The notes under the pieces were generated by a model that saw nothing but the letters and a program-made list of their open reading frames with translations, was not told the DNA's origin and ran no database searches. A stretch of 64,000 nt of DNA from Halobium salinum (lineage in GTDB: Archaea; Halobacteriota; Halobacteria; Halobacteriales; Haloferacaceae). Numbering within the stretch: the first letter of the stretch is position 1; each line of letters begins with the position of its first letter. Of this stretch, positions 1 through 7,388 are shown piece after piece. The stretch spans positions 692,927 through 756,926 of the forward strand of contig NZ_JAODIW010000006.1 of the NCBI RefSeq assembly GCF_026586625.1, read 5' to 3'. The position numbers and the translations under genes are program-made.

Positions 1-189
1 GTGGGTGACGCTAACACCGGGGAAGCCGAACTCCGAGGGGTCCTTCGCGGCGAGGTAGTCGTAGATAACGCCCCAATCAGAGGCGCGGAAGCCGTCGTCG
101 GAGTAGCCGTTGACGATAGAGGCGAACGAGTACGGGTGGCCGTTGCCGGGCGTGAGTCCGACCACGCCGAGATCGAGTTGGTCGGCCAC
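1..189 (-). CDS. Gfo/Idh/MocA-family sugar oxidoreductase, N-terminal fragment
   Basis: Reading the minus strand from a GTG at 189, 63 codons stay open to the window edge, so only the N-terminus is present. It opens with VVGLTPGNGHPYSF and then IVNGYSDDGF, which resembles the GLISPGNGHPYSW...NGYD opening of the Gfo/Idh/MocA dehydrogenases (PtmF type) of nonulosonate clusters. Such enzymes oxidise or reduce sugar intermediates with NAD(P) in the cytoplasm. The GTG follows the TGA of the upstream dehydrogenase with no gap (TGAGTG), so the two genes are probably translationally coupled. Exact substrate cannot be told. The family call rests on this short N-terminus and on context. Confidence 0.75.
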   Translation of the reverse strand, partial: MADQLDLGVVGLTPGNGHPYSFASIVNGYSDDGFRASDWGVIYDYLAAKDPSEFGFPGVSVTH

Positions 190-945
190 TCAGAGCACCT
201 CCTGTAGTGCGTCCGAGCCCTGGCCCTGCTCCCACCGAATGTCGCCCAAGTCGGGGAAGAGCGGGATCTCGTAGCCGAGCCAGAAGAACCCGCCCGTCGG
301 CCCGCCCTCAGGGAGCGTGAGGAGGTAGTCTGCGGTCGGGTGGCATTCTGCGGGGTCGAGCGGTCCGTTTGGCGCCATTTCCGTCTCACACGGCCCGGGG
401 CTCATCAAGTTGATCTTCACGTTCGTGCTGGCGTATTCCTTAGCCGTAATGACCGTCATCGCGTTGAGCGCGGCCTTCGACGAGGTGTACGGGACGGTCC
501 CCGACGGGCAGTCGATTGGCGCCCCGGAAGTGACGTTGACGACCCGTCCAAAGCCGGTATCGGCCATCCGTGGGACGAGTTCCTGCATCAGCACGAACGG
601 CGCGAGAGCGTTGACGCGCATTGAGTACAGCACGTCCTCGGGGTCGAGTTCGGTGAGTGGTCCGCCCACGTTCACGCCCGCGTTGTTAACGAGGTAGGGG
701 ATAGGGCCGAACTCGTCGATCAGGCCGCGAATCGTCTCTCGGGTTCCTTCGAGGTCCGAGAGGTCGAGTTTGCGGGGCGTTACCGAATCGACCTCGGCGA
801 ACTCTTCTTCCATTCGGTCGATGCGGCGGGCAAGCGCGAGGACGTGATACCCTTCGTCCACAGCGAGATGTTCTACGAGCGAGCGGCCGATTCCGCTGCT
901 TGCACCCGTTACGACGATCGTCTTCAGTTTGGTGGTTCCTCTCAT
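190..945 (-). CDS. Short-chain dehydrogenase/reductase (PtmA-like position)
   Basis: A 251-residue classical SDR. The NAD(P)-binding glycine motif TGASSGIG is at about residues 13-20, NNAG at about 87-90 and the catalytic YTSSK at about 153-157, with the usual Ser a little upstream. The length fits the family. It lies between the CMP-sugar synthetase and the Gfo/Idh/MocA gene, the arrangement of PtmA-B-F in legionaminic acid loci, so an oxidoreduction of a sugar intermediate is the likely job (inference). The ATG at 945 lies 3 bases after the stop of the upstream gene, indicating one operon. The protein lacks a signal peptide and should be cytoplasmic. Confidence 0.9.
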   Translation of the reverse strand: MRGTTKLKTIVVTGASSGIGRSLVEHLAVDEGYHVLALARRIDRMEEEFAEVDSVTPRKLDLSDLEGTRETIRGLIDEFGPIPYLVNNAGVNVGGPLTELDPEDVLYSMRVNALAPFVLMQELVPRMADTGFGRVVNVTSGAPIDCPSGTVPYTSSKAALNAMTVITAKEYASTNVKINLMSPGPCETEMAPNGPLDPAECHPTADYLLTLPEGGPTGGFFWLGYEIPLFPDLGDIRWEQGQGSDALQEVL

Positions 946-948
946 GAA

Positions 949-1722
949 TTACTCCGTCTGCGACGCCAGTACTGTCTCGGCCAGCGCGAAGTCCAGTTCC
1001 GTATCGATGTCGACGGACCGCTCTGGAGGCATGACGACCGCCCCGTACTCCCCGAACAGCAGCGAGCGTCCTTCGTCCGGGAGGGCGTCGAGCCGGAAGA
1101 CGTAGGCGCCTCCGTTCAGCCGGTACGTCTCGGGCAGGGACTGCCGTGGCAGCCACGGGTCTGCGTCCTCGACGAACGTCGTCGGTCGGTCGACCTCGCC
1201 ACCGAGCGTCCACGCTCGGTGAGGGTTTATCTCGCTCTCGACGAAAGTCGCGGCCGAGTCACGACCCACGAAGACGTGGTCGAGACAGCGCGCCACGTCC
1301 TCGGTGGCGCGGAACGGACAGGTCGGCTCCAACATCGCTACGACGGTCGCGTCGTCGCCGTCCTCGACCAACCAGTCCCTGACGTGCCGTAGCGCGTCAA
1401 TGACGAGAGAGTTGTCCTCGGCGAGATGGACGGGGCGTTCCACGACCTCTGCACCGTACTCACGAGCGACGGCGGCTATCTGCTCGTCGTCGGTGCTGAC
1501 GAGGACGCGGTCCACCGCGTCGACCGCGTGGGCGACCTCGATCGACCACGCGAGTAGTGGCTTCCCGCCGAGGTGCTTGAGGTTCTTTCCCGGAACCGAC
1601 TTGCTACCTCCGCGGGCCGGGACGACGGCGACGACCCGCTCATCCGTACCGTCGTCAGACTCAGCGCGGGCACCCTCGTCTCTGGCCTGGGTAGCGTCGT
1701 CCACATCGAGCGCCTCGTTCAT
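949..1722 (-). CDS. Acylneuraminate cytidylyltransferase family protein (CMP-nonulosonate synthetase)
   Basis: 257 residues with the nucleotide-binding loop VVPARGGSKSVPGKNLK near the N-terminus, the signature of NeuA/LegF/PtmB enzymes that join CTP to a nonulosonic acid to give the CMP-activated sugar. Further family features are the VSTDDEQIAAVA segment and ALRHVRDWL. I chose the ATG at 1722 because it overlaps the upstream stop as ATGA; another in-frame ATG at 1734 would add four residues. This is the strongest marker that the cluster makes a sialic-acid-like sugar. The condensing enzyme (NeuB type) is not in the window and may lie beyond base 1. Confidence 0.92.
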   Translation of the reverse strand: MNEALDVDDATQARDEGARAESDDGTDERVVAVVPARGGSKSVPGKNLKHLGGKPLLAWSIEVAHAVDAVDRVLVSTDDEQIAAVAREYGAEVVERPVHLAEDNSLVIDALRHVRDWLVEDGDDATVVAMLEPTCPFRATEDVARCLDHVFVGRDSAATFVESEINPHRAWTLGGEVDRPTTFVEDADPWLPRQSLPETYRLNGGAYVFRLDALPDEGRSLLFGEYGAVVMPPERSVDIDTELDFALAETVLASQTE

Positions 1723-2489
1723 CGGATGGTCCACCCCCCGTCGATGACCAGGTTGTGGCCGGTCACGTAGGTTGAGGCGTTCGAGACGAGGTAGACGACT
1801 GCACCGATGAAGTCTTCGGGTTCGGCCATCCGGCCGACTGCGGTCCGCTCCTCATACCGTTCCACGAACTCCGGGTGCTGATTGTCGAACACGCCGCCAG
1901 GGGAGAGTGAATTGACGCGGACGCCGTCCCGACCGAGGTACGAAGCCATGTAGCGGGTGAGGTTCAAGACGCCGCCCTTGATTGCCGAGTACTCGACGGG
2001 GCTGGTCATCCCCGTCCCCTCGTAGACAGCGAAGTTCGGGGCCTGAATCCCGTATGTGGAGCCGAAGTTGACGATGCTCCCTCCACCCTGTTGACCGACC
2101 ATGACCTGACTCGCGAGGTAAGCACCGAGGAAATAGCTGTTGAGGTGGAGGTCAACGTTCTCGCGCCAGTCCGCGTAGGTCATCGTCTCGTAGGACTGGC
2201 CGTAGTTCTCGTTTCGCGGGTACGAGCAGTTGACGAACCCGTCGACGGTGCCGAACTCCGAGACCACGGTCTCGAAGCAGTCGCGCATCGATGCCTCGCT
2301 GGTCACATCGGTCTCGACGAACCGGCCCTTGACCTCGTCGGCGAGGGTCGCCCCACGATCGACGGCGGCGTCGGCGACGACGATGGCCGCGCCGTGGTCC
2401 GCCAGTCCTCGCGTCAGCGCCGAGCCGATGAGGCCGGCGCCGCCCGAGACGACGACTGTGTTGTTGGATAAGTCGAACAATTGGTTCAT
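1719..2489 (-). CDS. Short-chain dehydrogenase/reductase
   Basis: 256 residues beginning MNQLFDLSNNTVVVSGGAGL. Glycine motif GGAGLIGSAL at about 16-25, a YSAIKGGVLNLTRYMA segment carrying the Tyr and Lys of the active site, and a C-terminal VTGHNLVIDGGW typical of SDRs. It resembles 3-oxoacyl-reductase-like or gluconate-type SDRs of sugar-modification loci. An upstream extension of the frame to 2711 reads basic and runs against the usual acidic composition, so the ATG at 2489 is preferred. The end overlaps the next start by four bases (ATGA). Its substrate is probably a surface-sugar precursor (inference from context). Confidence 0.9.
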   Translation of the reverse strand: MNQLFDLSNNTVVVSGGAGLIGSALTRGLADHGAAIVVADAAVDRGATLADEVKGRFVETDVTSEASMRDCFETVVSEFGTVDGFVNCSYPRNENYGQSYETMTYADWRENVDLHLNSYFLGAYLASQVMVGQQGGGSIVNFGSTYGIQAPNFAVYEGTGMTSPVEYSAIKGGVLNLTRYMASYLGRDGVRVNSLSPGGVFDNQHPEFVERYEERTAVGRMAEPEDFIGAVVYLVSNASTYVTGHNLVIDGGWTIR

Positions 2490-2547
2490 TTGCTCGTATT
2501 GATGGCTGAGAGTAGTGACGGTCGCACTCTTTGGATTGATCGTTGAT

Positions 2548-3501
2548 TCAGTTGTCCGCAGGTGATTCCAGACGACCGAAGCCGAACGTGGCGCTCCCGT
2601 GGGGGAACTCGTTACAGTCGCATCGCGGGAGCGTGGCCCAGCGGCGGTCAGTTCGGGCCGGCAGGTCACCTGGCTCGGTCGTGAACGCAGCGTCACAACC
2701 GAGGGCGTCAAGGACGCGTATCGTCTCCGAGCTGAACGTCTCGCGCCCGCCGAAGGGGTACGCGAACAGGGAGACCGGTTGGGTGGGGGCGATGTCCCGG
2801 ACCGCGTCCAACGACCCCGCTATTTCTGTGCGCTGGCGCTCGACACTAAGTCGCGAGAGCACCAGATGCGACACCGTGTGGGCACCGAGAAGGTGGCCCG
2901 CCTCCGAGAGTGCCCGCAGGGCCGTCCTGTTGGCGTAGTAGCTGCCAGCGTCGATGCTGCTGCCCAGCCGGTCCTCGATCGCGTCGAGGACCTCGCTGAC
3001 ACAGTCGACGGGCAGTTCGTAGTTCACCGCCTGTTTCACCGCGCTCGCGTCGTCGTCGCCGACGCGGTGGTCGTAGCCATCGGTGATGCTGTCGTCCACG
3101 ACGATTGCCTGTTCCTCCATCACGTCTCTGAGCGTCCGGTGGACACGCTCGGGGCCGTGAGCTCCGAGTAGGGCGTGGGCACGGTGGACAGACAGCGCCT
3201 TGCTGCTTGAGAGTGGCTCAGTCGAGACGAAGAAGACGCCCCATAGCCCTCTTGCTCGGAGTTCGGGATGGACCCACTCGTGGTGGTCCGCCAGGCCGTC
3301 GTCGAACGTGAGGACGACACCTTCAGGCTGAGGGCGTTCGCTGTGGAGCCACTCGACAAACGCCTCCCGATCGACGATGCCGTACGTCTCCATGAGGTGG
3401 TCTAACTGGCGTCGGAAATCATCGAATGACAGGTGGTAGTAGCCGTGTGGTGCAGTCTCGGCGAACGCCGGCCGTACGTAGTGGTACATTGCGGCCTTCA
3501 T
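2548..3501 (-). CDS. Polysaccharide deacetylase family protein
   Basis: 317 residues starting MKAAMYHYVRPAFAETAPHG. The N-terminal MYHYVRP and the metal-site segment VVLTFDDGLADH (the TFDDG motif, about residues 60-75) identify the NodB/polysaccharide deacetylase fold. A second conserved part, HLLGAHTVSHLVLS, holds the HxxxH metal ligands near residue 235, followed by FAYPFGG. These enzymes remove N- or O-acetyl groups from sugars with a divalent metal. There is no signal peptide, so it likely acts on a precursor inside the cell. A purine-rich GGGGAG lies about 10 bases before the ATG. It sits in the surface-sugar operon, 49 bases after the epimerase gene. Confidence 0.9.
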   Translation of the reverse strand: MKAAMYHYVRPAFAETAPHGYYHLSFDDFRRQLDHLMETYGIVDREAFVEWLHSERPQPEGVVLTFDDGLADHHEWVHPELRARGLWGVFFVSTEPLSSSKALSVHRAHALLGAHGPERVHRTLRDVMEEQAIVVDDSITDGYDHRVGDDDASAVKQAVNYELPVDCVSEVLDAIEDRLGSSIDAGSYYANRTALRALSEAGHLLGAHTVSHLVLSRLSVERQRTEIAGSLDAVRDIAPTQPVSLFAYPFGGRETFSSETIRVLDALGCDAAFTTEPGDLPARTDRRWATLPRCDCNEFPHGSATFGFGRLESPADN

Positions 3502-3550
3502 CTGTGGCTCCCCGGCCCGTTCGTCAGGATATGATCCGCGACGACCGGGA

Positions 3551-4969
3551 TCAATCGCTTGCCTCCGTGGCTTGCAACTGTCTCTCGAGTGAGCGGCTAT
3601 TGTGGTAGACGGTGTCAGTGTAGTCACCGTAGAGCCCACCGTTGAGCGCCTCTGCCATCTCGTCGACGCCGCCGACAACAGTGTATTCGGTCTCGTACCC
3701 GAGGACCTCACGTATCTTCGAGAAGTCGACGCAGTAGCTGCGCTGGTCGGTGTCTTCCGGGCGGTGGTCCACGACGGCGTTCGGGAACGCCTCGGAGACC
3801 AGATCGCCGATTTCAATAATGCGGTAGTTCTCTTCGTCAGAACCGACGTTGAACACCTGGCCAGACACGTCCTCGATGGGCGCCTGCAGGCAGTCGATGT
3901 ACGCCTGTGCGGCGTCGGCGACGTGGACGAACGGGCGGTACTGCTTCCCACCGAAAATGGGGATGGTGCCCTCGGTGGCTGCCTTCGCGGTGAGGATGTT
4001 CACGACGAGGTCGAAGCGCATTCGCGGTGAGTGTCCGAAGATGGTTGCCATCCGAAAGACGGTGGGCGAGAAGTGCTCCGTCGCCATCTTGAGCAGCGCC
4101 TGCTCGGAGCGCACCTTCGTCTCTGCGTACAGCGACACCGGGTTGACCCCCGACTCCTCTGTGAGGCGTTCGCGGTCGTCCACGGCGCGTCCGTAGACGC
4201 TACAGGTCGAGGCGAAGAGGAATCGGTTCACCTGATGGGACTTGCAGATGTCGGCCGCCAGCCTCGTCGCGTGGTAGTTCATCTCGAGGGTTTTTTGTGG
4301 GTCGAGATTCGACGCTGGTTCGCCGACGATCGCTCCGAGATGAATAACGGCGTCCATGCCCCGGATGGCATCCGTCAGTATCTCGGTGGAACGCATATCC
4401 CCTTCGACGAGCGTGAATCGTTCGCTCTCGATTTCCGCGATTCCCTGGTCGCCGTAGGTGAGGTTGTCGAGGACGGTCACCTCGTACCCATGCTCGAGCA
4501 ACTTCCGACTGAGGACGGAGCCGATGTAGCCCGCCCCACCGATTACCAAGACGGACTGTAGCGGCTGGCGCGTGGTCTTCTTGTTGAGGCGGGTGCCCTC
4601 CGCGGTGAGGCGCTGAACATCGATGAGACGGTCCTTGTCATCGACGACGGGGAGGAAGAACGACTCTCGGCCTCGGTAGCGTCCTTGGAGGAGGTCAGTG
4701 AAGGCCGAGTGCTTTTCGTCATCAGACTGCGCGGGCGAGGCAGTTACTGGACCCTCGTTGACAACCTCCTCGACGGAGGCGTCGAGCGAGACGCCGCTGA
4801 GAATGCTACATCGAATGTCTCCATCGGTGGCCGTTCCGACCAAGTGGTCGCTGTTGTCAACGATCATAGCGATTCCGAGTTCGGTCTGGTCGATGAGCCA
4901 TATCGTATCCTGCTGAGTCGTTCCGGGTTTAACCACTAACTTCCGACTGCCCCTTCCGCAGGCTGACAT
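3551..4969 (-). CDS. Fusion of a CBS-domain pair with an NAD-dependent epimerase/dehydratase
   Basis: 472 residues in two parts. Residues about 10-122 read as a tandem CBS pair: GIAMIVDNSDHLVGTATDGD followed by IRCSIL closely matches the CBS half of PtmE-type nucleotidyltransferases, and LPVVDDKDRL is the second repeat's core. Residues about 138-472 are an extended SDR: GGAGYIGS at 144-151, the Ser/Thr-rich STCSVYG at 254-260 and YAETK at 281-285. The second part should act on an NDP-sugar. CBS domains usually bind adenosyl ligands and regulate. I do not know this order of domains as standard. A hand count over 60 coding bases gives about 58% GC, lower than most of the window. Confidence 0.88.
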   Translation of the reverse strand: MSACGRGSRKLVVKPGTTQQDTIWLIDQTELGIAMIVDNSDHLVGTATDGDIRCSILSGVSLDASVEEVVNEGPVTASPAQSDDEKHSAFTDLLQGRYRGRESFFLPVVDDKDRLIDVQRLTAEGTRLNKKTTRQPLQSVLVIGGAGYIGSVLSRKLLEHGYEVTVLDNLTYGDQGIAEIESERFTLVEGDMRSTEILTDAIRGMDAVIHLGAIVGEPASNLDPQKTLEMNYHATRLAADICKSHQVNRFLFASTCSVYGRAVDDRERLTEESGVNPVSLYAETKVRSEQALLKMATEHFSPTVFRMATIFGHSPRMRFDLVVNILTAKAATEGTIPIFGGKQYRPFVHVADAAQAYIDCLQAPIEDVSGQVFNVGSDEENYRIIEIGDLVSEAFPNAVVDHRPEDTDQRSYCVDFSKIREVLGYETEYTVVGGVDEMAEALNGGLYGDYTDTVYHNSRSLERQLQATEASD

Positions 4970-4991
4970 GTCTATGATGATGTTCGACTAT

Positions 4992-5003
4992 GGATATGAA
5001 TAG
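4992..5003 (-). promoter_or_regulatory. Possible TATA box of the CBS/epimerase gene
   Basis: On the minus strand the sequence reads CTATTCATATCC, centred about 28 bases before the ATG at 4969. That is the spacing expected for an archaeal TATA box serving a leaderless or nearly leaderless transcript. The surrounding 140 bases are AT-rich. The match is weak, so confidence is low. Confidence 0.35.
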
Positions 5004-5023
5004 TGAGGAACGTTGTGGAATAG

Positions 5024-5039
5024 CCATTGAGAACAATGG
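5024..5039. repeat. Small perfect inverted repeat CCATTG-AGAA-CAATGG
   Basis: Six-base arms around a four-base loop, lying between the aminotransferase stop and the promoter of the CBS/epimerase gene. It could form a hairpin in the read-through transcript or be an operator; no run of U follows on the minus strand, so a classical terminator is not supported. Confidence 0.45.
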
Positions 5040-5107
5040 ACACAGAACCGTTCAGTGGGGTCCGGTTAACGTACGGCAACAATGGGTTACACCTCCCTTT
5101 CGACACC

Positions 5108-6247
5108 TTACGGTTGATTTTCGACTCCCTTGCGAACCGCGTTTACGACTCGGTCGGTCTCTGCCTCGGTCAGTTTTGGGTGGATAGGCAACGAAAGTAC
5201 GCGGGAGGCAATTTCCTCTGTGACCGGGAGCGTCACGTTGGTGTACCGCTCTTGTCCGCGGTAGTAGTCGGTCTGGTGGGCGGAGGGCTCCCAGTATACC
5301 TTCGCGGCAACCCCGTCGGCTGCGAGCGACGCGATGAGTTCGTCCCGGTCGACGCCATCGCCGAGAACAACGCTGTACAGTTGGTAGACGTTCGTCCCAT
5401 TGGGGTGGTATGGTACTGGTTCGACACCCTTCACCGCGGAGAACCCGTCGTTAAGGCGCCCTGCCGCGGCCTGCCGCCCGCCGATGAGGTCGTCTATCTT
5501 ATCTAGCTGTGCACAGCCGATGCTTGCAATCAGGTCGGGCATCCTGATGTTGGTGCCGAGCGAGACGTAGGTGCCAGTCTGAGCGGACTCGAAGAAACTC
5601 GAGCTGGCGCGTCCGTGGGAACGATACAGCCGAATTTGCGTCGCGAGGTCGTCGTCATCGGTGATGATCGCCCCACCCTCACCGGTCGTGAGGACCTTGT
5701 TTTGGCAGAAACTGAGCGCTGCGGCCTCTCCAAACGTCCCCAACTTCCGACCGTCGACCTCGGCGCCGAAAGTTTCGGCCGCATCCTCAAGGACCCAACA
5801 CCCGTAGTCTGCGGCGATGTCGACCAACTCCTCGATGCGGCAACCGGCGCCGTAGGGATGAACCGGAAGGAGGCCAACTACATCGTCAGTAATGACGGCC
5901 TCGACGGATTCGGGGTCCAGTCCCAGGGTCTCGCGTTCGATGTCAGCGAACGCCGGCTTTGCTCCGGCAAGCTGAACAGAATTGACGGTTGCGACGAAGG
6001 TGAACGAGGGGACGATTACCTTGTCCCCTCGACCAACGCCGAGTGACTTGAGGGCAGCGCCGAGCGCCGTCGTTCCCGAGTTGACGGTAAGGGCGTGGTC
6101 CACGCCGAAGTAGTCGGCAAGCCGGTCCTCGAACTCATCAACGAACGGACCCTTCGTCCAGTGACTGCCGCGGCTGATGGAGCGCGTCGCGTTGCTGATT
6201 TCGCGCTCGTCCCAGGGGATCTCGAATAGCGGGATGTTGGACGGCAT
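5108..6247 (-). CDS. DegT/DnrJ/EryC1/StrS-family PLP sugar aminotransferase
   Basis: 379 residues from MPSNIPLFEIPWDEREISNA. Conserved parts in order: GPFVDEFE near the N-terminus, VNSGTTALGAAL (PLP phosphate binding), VIVPSFTFVATVN, LPVHPYGA, VLEDAAETFGAE (the Asp that contacts the PLP ring) and SFCQNKVLTTGEGGAIIT carrying the Schiff-base Lys. Such enzymes aminate keto-sugar nucleotides (for example 4-keto-6-deoxy sugars). It is the promoter-proximal gene of the surface-sugar operon. The ATG at 6247 is supported by a TATA-like box 25 bases upstream; the longer frame to 6352 has an unlikely N-terminus. GC counted over 60 bases is about 60%, suggesting a different origin from the flanking chromosome. 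Confidence 0.93.
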   Translation of the reverse strand: MPSNIPLFEIPWDEREISNATRSISRGSHWTKGPFVDEFEDRLADYFGVDHALTVNSGTTALGAALKSLGVGRGDKVIVPSFTFVATVNSVQLAGAKPAFADIERETLGLDPESVEAVITDDVVGLLPVHPYGAGCRIEELVDIAADYGCWVLEDAAETFGAEVDGRKLGTFGEAAALSFCQNKVLTTGEGGAIITDDDDLATQIRLYRSHGRASSSFFESAQTGTYVSLGTNIRMPDLIASIGCAQLDKIDDLIGGRQAAAGRLNDGFSAVKGVEPVPYHPNGTNVYQLYSVVLGDGVDRDELIASLAADGVAAKVYWEPSAHQTDYYRGQERYTNVTLPVTEEIASRVLSLPIHPKLTEAETDRVVNAVRKGVENQP

Positions 6248-6270
6248 GATCCTAGGTACGTCTGCCGTCC

Positions 6271-6276
6271 ATATAG
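6271..6276 (-). promoter_or_regulatory. TATA box of the surface-sugar operon
   Basis: The minus strand reads CTATAT, about 25-27 bases upstream of the aminotransferase ATG at 6247. This predicts transcription starting at or next to the start codon (leaderless mRNA). A second AT-rich tract, TACTATATTGAG on the minus strand near 6365-6380, could be an alternative promoter with a leader of roughly 90 bases. Confidence 0.5.
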
Positions 6277-6461
6277 TTGAACACCCTACAAGTCCTCCTT
6301 CGTCAGGGTAGTCGATGTCTTCTAGTTCCTGATGACAAAGCCGGTCCCCCACTAATACCAGCTCAATATAGTATTTCAGGATACTTTAGCAGGAATCCCA
6401 ACTCTCCCTCGGCGGGACATTCGCCGCTGATTCCGCGTTACTGGGGGAGAATGAAGGGTAC

Positions 6462-7388
6462 TCAGACGTCGAGACGGTCGACAACCCACTTCAGGAACTC
6501 CTCGACGTCCTCGGGATCCCGCAGCCGATACCTGGCGTCCGTCTCGGGGTCCTCGCCGACGTGTATCGAGAGTCCCGTCGGGTCGAGCGAGCGGAAGGCG
6601 TGTTCGTCGGTCGTGTCGTCGCCAACGTAGACGACGAGCCAGTCGTCGGGGACGTCCGCCGCGAACACGTCGACGGCCTTCCCCTTGTCCCAGGGGATGG
6701 CGGGACCGACCTCGACGATGGCCTTCCCCTCGGAGACATGCAGGCGGCCCTCGGCGACCTCTTCGACGACCGACTCGACGGTCTCGAGCACCTCCTCGCC
6801 GGGGTCGCCCGCGACGTTCCGGTAGTGGACCGTCGCCGTCACGTCTTTCGACTCGACGTGGAGTCCGTCGAGTTCGAGTCGTTCGCGCACGAGTTCGCAG
6901 ACCCGCTCGATGTCGCTCATACGGGCGGCGGCGACGGGGTGGACCGTCACGTCGTCGCTCCCGGCGGTCGACGACGCGGGAGCGTCCGCCTCGTCGTTGT
7001 CGGTGTCGGCGCCGACGTCCGCCCACACCTCGCCGAGGTCGTCCCCGTGGTCCTCGTGGAGCACCATCTCCAGGCCGTGGTTGCCCGCGTAGCCGACGCC
7101 CTCGATGCCGGCCCGATCGCGGAGGTCCGCCAACTCTCGCCCGCTGACGAGCGCGACGCGGACGCCGTCGAGGCTGCCGAGCCGTCGGAGCGCGTCGGCG
7201 CAGTCCGGGCGAATCTCGGGGGCGTCGGGGTCGTCGACGATGGCCGTGAGCGTGCCGTCGAAGTCAGAACAGAACAGGAGACCGGGAGCCGCGTCGAACA
7301 GGGCGGCTACCTCGTCCTCGCGATCCCAGAGGACGGGCGGGAGTTCGTCCGCATCCGCATCGGTCGAAGCGTCCGAGTCGTCCCCCAT
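6462..7388 (-). CDS. otsB: Trehalose-6-phosphate phosphatase
   Basis: 308 residues of the HAD superfamily. The nucleophile motif DFDGT is at 42-46, with motif II ALVSGRE, a Lys-containing IPWDKGKAV segment and the metal-binding GDDTTDEHAF. These are the marks of the OtsB phosphatase that turns trehalose-6-phosphate into trehalose. An acidic insertion at about 130-155 (Asp/Ala/Ser-rich) is typical of halophiles. The ATG at 7388 shares its A with the TGA of otsA (TGATG), so the two are translated together. Trehalose serves as a compatible solute or stress protectant. Confidence 0.95.
   Translation of the reverse strand: MGDDSDASTDADADELPPVLWDREDEVAALFDAAPGLLFCSDFDGTLTAIVDDPDAPEIRPDCADALRRLGSLDGVRVALVSGRELADLRDRAGIEGVGYAGNHGLEMVLHEDHGDDLGEVWADVGADTDNDEADAPASSTAGSDDVTVHPVAAARMSDIERVCELVRERLELDGLHVESKDVTATVHYRNVAGDPGEEVLETVESVVEEVAEGRLHVSEGKAIVEVGPAIPWDKGKAVDVFAADVPDDWLVVYVGDDTTDEHAFRSLDPTGLSIHVGEDPETDARYRLRDPEDVEEFLKWVVDRLDV

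Noticed and set aside
1-207. Plus-strand open frame at the window start
   Set aside because: The minus strand gives a recognisable oxidoreductase N-terminus exactly abutting the upstream stop.
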